Shown here one piece after another: positions 59,833 to 64,000 of a DNA stretch of 64,000 nucleotides (position 1 is the stretch's first letter; each line of letters begins with the position of its first letter). The translations under genes were made by a program, and so were the position numbers. The notes beneath the pieces are model-generated. The model made no database searches. It was not told the origin of the DNA and saw only the letters and a program-made list of their open reading frames with translations. Source of the stretch: Cohnella herbarum (lineage in GTDB: Bacteria; Bacillota; Bacilli; Paenibacillales; Paenibacillaceae); the NCBI RefSeq assembly GCF_012849095.1, contig NZ_CP051681.1, forward strand, positions 62,001 to 126,000. The letters run 5' to 3'.

Positions 59833-60768
59833 TTATCGAGTTGGCTCTTCGCGCTGTTTACGATAGACCATCAGGTCGTCGTTTACATCTTTCACGAAGG
59901 GCGGCTCGTCAGAAATCTCATAAGTTTGACTGAATAATTGCCGAATCATCGCTGCCGCAGAACGGCCCGGTTCGTCGTTGTCCAAATGAAACACCAGACG
60001 CTTCACTTCCGGGTAGCTTTGCAAATAGTTAGTGAGTGCAGCCGGTGCGATGCTTTCCTTAGCGCTGTATATCCCGGCCAGCGACAGTTGATGCGATTGT
60101 CGCCAGTCTTTCCCTGCAATTGTCTCAAGGGTGCAGTAGGATAAGAGATCAATTGCACTTTCAAACAAATGCAGCTCGGTGCCGTTGTCATCGGCCGGTA
60201 TAGCGAACGAATACCGTTTATCGCTGCCTGGCGCTTCGCCCAGATATCGAGTGTTGGTTGTCCCGCGAATTGCCGCATAGCGCGGAGTGCCTTGCAAATC
60301 AAACCCAACAAAAATCGCATTGTGGTACATTCGGCTTTCGTACAGTCGTCCCGTTTTGAGACAAAAATCGATTACATCGCGAGAAATGCCACGTTTGGAG
60401 AGATAAGCGACGACGCGATTCGAAGTCTCATACGGTTCGGGAAGCTCCAGCCGCGCATTTGAACCATCTTGCTGGATGGCAGAAGTAGCCGGAGCCATGT
60501 GAACTGGCGGATTACCGTCAATTTGCAGCACCGCATCGGGAAACGACATGCCTCTTACTTTAATGAGGTAGTCCAGCGCAGAACGACCTCCGATCCCCCT
60601 AGACCACCAGAACCATTTATCGTTGGAGATTTTAAGGCTGTCATGGGTTCGGGTCGAATAGGCGTTGCGTGAGCAACGAACCAGTTCGTATGGTTCGAAA
60701 CATTGTAGATAGGTGAGCAGATCCCATTGCTTGGCACGTTCGATTTGTTCCTTGTTTACATAGCTCAT
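59833..60768 (-). CDS. DUF3991/TOPRIM-domain protein
   Basis: 311 residues. The N-terminal zinc-like segment (YLQCFEPYELVRCSRNAYST) and KWFWWSRGIGGRSALDYLI are typical of DUF3991; the C-terminal TOPRIM fold includes LHLFESAIDLLSY and KRLVFHLDNDEPGRSAAAMI, with Asp-x-Asp metal residues. Primase-related protein found in conjugative elements, probably for the complementary strand in the recipient. Confidence 0.82.
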   Translation of the reverse strand: MSYVNKEQIERAKQWDLLTYLQCFEPYELVRCSRNAYSTRTHDSLKISNDKWFWWSRGIGGRSALDYLIKVRGMSFPDAVLQIDGNPPVHMAPATSAIQQDGSNARLELPEPYETSNRVVAYLSKRGISRDVIDFCLKTGRLYESRMYHNAIFVGFDLQGTPRYAAIRGTTNTRYLGEAPGSDKRYSFAIPADDNGTELHLFESAIDLLSYCTLETIAGKDWRQSHQLSLAGIYSAKESIAPAALTNYLQSYPEVKRLVFHLDNDEPGRSAAAMIRQLFSQTYEISDEPPFVKDVNDDLMVYRKQREEPTR

Positions 60769-60868
60769 TACCGTAGTTCCTCTCTAAAAAAGTAAGTAAG
60801 AGACGACGGCTTTATTACTCGTGTCTCTTAATCGTAAGGCTGATTTTCTTTCATCCTGCCGCACTTGG

Positions 60869-61063
60869 TCATCGTGCCTTACCCTTCTTTTTGGGATACA
60901 GATAAGCACTTCTTTCCCTCAACTCTGTAGCGCCTTTCTGTTTCATGAATGCGTCTAACTCGCTTTCATAGACTTGACTGGTCACCCCGTTCGAATCACG
61001 GATGTAATAATACGTGTCGCCAAATCCGTTCTTCCCTTTGGATATCAATTCTAATGCTGGCAC
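60869..61063 (-). CDS. Small conjugative-element protein
   Basis: 64 residues from a GTG start at 61063 (GAGGAGGGAGAAACC). Reads VPALELISKGKNGFGDTYYY and ELDAFMKQKGATELRERSAY; mixed alpha/beta, basic C-terminus. No family recognised. In line with neighbouring minus-strand genes. Confidence 0.5.
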   Translation of the reverse strand: MPALELISKGKNGFGDTYYYIRDSNGVTSQVYESELDAFMKQKGATELRERSAYLYPKKKGKAR

Positions 61064-61203
61064 GGTTTCTCCCTCCTCGGTCGGATCGGTTCCGTAACAA
61101 ATAGGCGGTAGAATTGGGCAAAAGCATCCGCCGCCGCTTGGGATGGCATACAACATGTGCGTTCCTCCAGAAATGCGAAAAGGACCCCAAAGCCGGAGTC
61201 CAT
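61051..61203 (-). CDS. Possible small protein
   Basis: 50 codons from ATG 61203: MDSGFGVLFAFLEERTCCMP and ADAFAQFYRLFVTEPI. It overlaps the next small gene by 13 bp. The composition looks protein-like, but the ribosome site is weak and another frame (61211) competes. Confidence 0.3.
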   Translation of the reverse strand: MDSGFGVLFAFLEERTCCMPSQAAADAFAQFYRLFVTEPIRPRREKPCQH

Positions 61204-61234
61204 TTCGTCATGTGATTTTACCTTTCCATTGCTG

Positions 61235-62233
61235 CTATCGCTCTCGATCCGCAACCCGCCGTTCGGGTGCTTCCGGTTCTTCATCCGACACGCTGTCCAC
61301 GGCTTCGTTTTCCCGTTTGTCCATGTTCAGCAGCACATTTAACTCCGCGAGCCGCGCGGACTTGGTTTGCAGTTCCTGCTCTTGCTTGAACGGTGCCTCG
61401 ATCTGCTCCTTCGCCGTTACCATCTGTTGCTTGAGTGTTGCGAGCTGCTCACGGCAATAAGCGAGCTTATTCGGCAAATCCGACAAGGTATTGTTTATTC
61501 GACTCATATTGCCACCTGCATCCGGTCCTAACGTAATCGTATGGCCCAAAGCGCCGCGCAGTGTCACTTTGTATTCCTTTGCAAAGCTATCAAACGATAG
61601 CCATAAAGAAAAGCCCATGTAACTGCCTGCTTCCTGCGGATCGGGAGAGGTCATGCCCTTGCAGGCTTCTAATAGCGCTGCGCCCGCCGAAGCGCGTTCC
61701 GTATACGTAAAATCTTTGATGGTCATACCGGGAAAACGGGAATCGTCGCTGCTAGCCTTATCCGACACTTGGGTGCGCATGAACAAGGCCACGTCCTGCT
61801 CATACCCGGCAATACGTTCCTCCGTTGACTTAATTTGTTGCGGCAGCATTTTGAGCAGCCGATCCTCCAGCGCATATCGCTGGCTTAAATGATTGGCCTT
61901 GAGCAGCTTGAGCTTCGACACTTGAATGTCGAGGTCCATCTTCTCCTTGATGTACGGATTACCGGTCGCCAGCGCTTTAACCTCGGCATAGGACAACGCC
62001 GTCTCATCAATATCCTCGGCAGACCGTACCGGCGATTTGCTGGTCATAATCTGCGAGATAAACCGCTGCTTGTTCTCCAGCGTTTGATAAAGATAAGCGT
62101 CGAACGTGTTCTCTGTAACATAACGGAAGATGTGAACCTCGCGGTTCTGGTTGCCTTGCCGAATAATCCGCCCGCTGCGCTGCTCCAGGTCGCGTGGTCG
62201 CCACGGACAATCGAGGTCATGAAGCGCGATCAA
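61235..62233 (-). pseudogene. SNF2-type helicase of a conjugative element, C-terminal part
   Basis: The C-terminal part of a large helicase/methylase protein. It starts at the motif VI region LIALHDLDCPWRPRDLEQRS, then GRIIRQGNQNREVHIF (Arg finger). The rest is coiled and charged (TSKSPVRSAEDIDETALSYA). It continues 62217-64000 in another frame. The junction lacks the motif V residues, so the two parts cannot form a normal protein. Confidence 0.75.
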
Positions 62234-64000
62234 CTTGGTTTGAACGTTCGTTCACAAGCAGCACCCGAACCTGCCCCGTTCGTACTTTCGCAAACAATTC
62301 TTTCTTCTTCACTTCTGTGTTGGCGTCGTGAATAAAGGCGATCTCCTCTGCCGGAACGCCTTTCTCCGTCAGTTTTCGCCGCAGCTCGTCGTACACATTA
62401 AAGGTTCCGTCTTGCTTAGGGATAGAAAGGTCGCAAAAGACCAGTTGCGCGAGCCGCTGCTCACGACTATCGGCCCATTTCTGATAGACGTTATCCGCGC
62501 AAGCGCTTACCTTACTGCCTTCGTCATCGGGTAGCATGGCGTTTGCCAGCCGTTGATCGAGGGCCAGCTTGCGTCCGTCGTTGGTGATCTTGAGCATGTT
62601 GTCTTCATGCGGCTCTACTCGCTTCGCTCTCACCTGTTCGGCGCGGCTGGCGAGATCCGCGACCATCTCACGCTGAAAATCGCTCGGCGGCACAGCGACG
62701 TTGTGGAAGTAGGCTTTGGGAACCGGAAGCTGGAGCATATCCGCCGTCTGAATGTCCGCCACTTCCTTAAAAACGTTCATCAGCTCCGGCAAATTATAAA
62801 AACGGGCAAACCGCGTTTTCGCGCGATAGCCCGTTCCTTCTGGTGCCAATTCGATGGCGGTAACTGTTTCGCCAAATGTCGAAGCCCACGAATCAAAGTG
62901 CTGCAAGCCTTGCCCGCGTAGCCGCTCGTATTGCAAGTAGCGCTGCATCGTGTACATCTCGGTGATGGAGTTGGAGATCGGCGTACCCGTGGCAAAAATA
63001 ATGCCCCGTCCTTCGGTCAATTCATCCAAATAGCGGCACTTGGCAAACATGTCCGACGACTTCTGCGCTTCGGTTTGCGACAGCCCGGCGACGTTGCGCA
63101 TTTTCGTATAAAGGAACAGATTTTTATACGAGTCTGCTTCGTCGACGAACAATCGATCTATGCCGAGTTCCTCGAAGGTGACCACATCATCCTTACGGCT
63201 CGCGTCGCTCAGCTTCTCCAGCTTGACCTGCAGCGTCTTCTTTGTCCGCTCAAGCTGCTTGATGGCGTACCGCTCGCCCTTGGCTTCCTTTAGCTCGCGG
63301 ATGCCGCTTGTGATTTCGGATATTTGCTCGTAAAGCTGCTGCCGCTGGCGCTCCGCCGAGATCGGAATTTTTTCAAATTGCGAGTGGCCGATAATAATCG
63401 CGTCGTAATCGCCGGTGGCAATCCGTGCGCAGAACGTCTTCCGGTTCTTCGTTTCAAAATCCTTCTTGGTGGCGACCAGCACGTTCGCGGACGGATAGAG
63501 CATCAAAAATTCCGCTGCCCATTGCTCGGTCAGATGATTAGGAACAACCAGCATGCTTTTGTTGCACAGGCCCAAATGCTTGCTTTCCATAGCCGCGGCG
63601 GTCATTGCAAAGGTTTTGCCCGCGCCGACGCAATGGGCGAACAGGGAATTGCCGCCGTAGAGCGTGCGGGCAACCGCATTGACCTGATGCTGCCGCAACC
63701 GGATTTCCGGATTCATCCCGGTGAAGCGGATATGACTTCCATCATATTCGCGCGGACGGATGGAATTGAACCGATCATTGTACAGTCGCGTGAGCTGCTC
63801 CCGGCGCTGCGGATCTTGCCATATCCAGTCTCGAAACGCTTCCTTCATGGCTTCCTGCTTTTGCTGTGCGATAGCCGTTTCCTGCTTGTTCAGCACCCGC
63901 TTTTCCACACCGTTCTCAACGGCCGTATCGAAAATTCTTACATCCCGCAGATTCAGCGTGTCTTCGAGAATTTTGTACGCATTGATGCGATTCGTACCAT
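62217..64000 (-). pseudogene. SNF2-type helicase of a conjugative element, N-terminal part (runs off window)
   Basis: The frame is open from the right edge (GTNRINAYKILEDTLNLRDV...) to a stop at 62217. Helicase motifs: Walker A-like FAHCVGAGKTFAMTAAAMES, DRLFVDEADSYKNLFLYTKM (motif II) and IIFATGTPISNSITEMYTMQ (motif III). In family members these proteins begin with an N6-adenine methylase domain, which would lie outside the window. Just before the stop RVLL should be followed by a GSTxKMGxGTNVQ motif V; about 25 bases are missing and the frame shifts at VNERSNQV. Confidence 0.8.

Overview
The window reads as a mosaic accessory region of a Gram-positive Bacillales bacterium. Purine-rich AGGAGG-type ribosome binding sites, frequent GTG/TTG starts, a class C group II intron, a Spo0E-like protein and a TxpA-like peptide toxin all fit a Paenibacillaceae-like host. 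The genus cannot be fixed from sequence alone. No rRNA, tRNA or CRISPR array was seen.

Layout. (1) 1-2155 is a scrapyard: a partial aldo/keto reductase, a PhoU-like tail, an IS256-type fragment, a C40-peptidase tail and an IS66 transposase tail with two nonsense codons. (2) 2260-7860 is a conjugative-element remnant. It holds a frameshifted NlpC/P60 conjugation hydrolase, a DUF6075-type protein and sigma-like regulators. The sigma-like gene has an unusual leader: two leader-ORF/terminator modules, a hairpin covering the Shine-Dalgarno, and upstream an 11-bp-phased GTGCA array. A c-di-GMP-I riboswitch precedes a LuxR-type regulator whose phosphoacceptor Asp is Glu. (3) 8177-10054 is a class C group II intron inserted just behind the arsM terminator. 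(4) 10150-16435 is an arsenic island (ArsM, a broken ArsO-like monooxygenase, a MarR regulator, a PTP-like phosphatase, ArsI, two ArsC, ArsB, ArsR). It is followed by a small MerR/Fe-S unit (16630-17552). (5) 18596-22783 carries SulP, UspA and MFS genes beside Tn3-like terminal repeats and a recombinase without its catalytic serine. (6) 23175-31296 holds small membrane proteins, a second SulP, two ArsR-type regulators, a Cys-rich protein, a FabH-like synthase, a beta-carbonic anhydrase fused by deletion to a decapitated cydA, cydB and a tiny cydS-like gene. Four similar AT-rich operators suggest one ArsR regulon joining SulP, FabH and carbonic anhydrase. (7) 32072-41593 is a sulfide/persulfide and thiol-redox island: rhodaneses, a CstR-type repressor with two identical operators, DsrE and TusA proteins, TauE, a rhodanese-persulfide dioxygenase fusion, TlpA and CcdA. 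(8) 41769-47333 holds an SH3-NlpC/P60 protein, a SoxB-like metallophosphatase (a pseudogene relative lies at 31470), a two-component system and Lgt. (9) 47610-64000 is a Tn1549/CTn-like conjugative element: a degraded hydrolase, VirB4, PrgI, a Spo0E-like protein, an XRE regulator, VirB6-like, pilin-like, VirD4, ArdC-like, PcfB/DUF3801, MobP relaxase, MobC, a probable oriT, a type I toxin-antitoxin locus, a TOPRIM protein and a SNF2-type helicase whose motif V has been deleted.

The two conjugative segments carry related hydrolase genes and flank about 40 kb of metal, sulfur and carbon-dioxide genes. An attractive reading is that the cargo accumulated in a conjugative element that has since decayed. 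Several lesions (hydrolase, ArsO-like gene, helicase, cydA) are frameshifts or deletions. The homopolymer ones could be sequencing errors.
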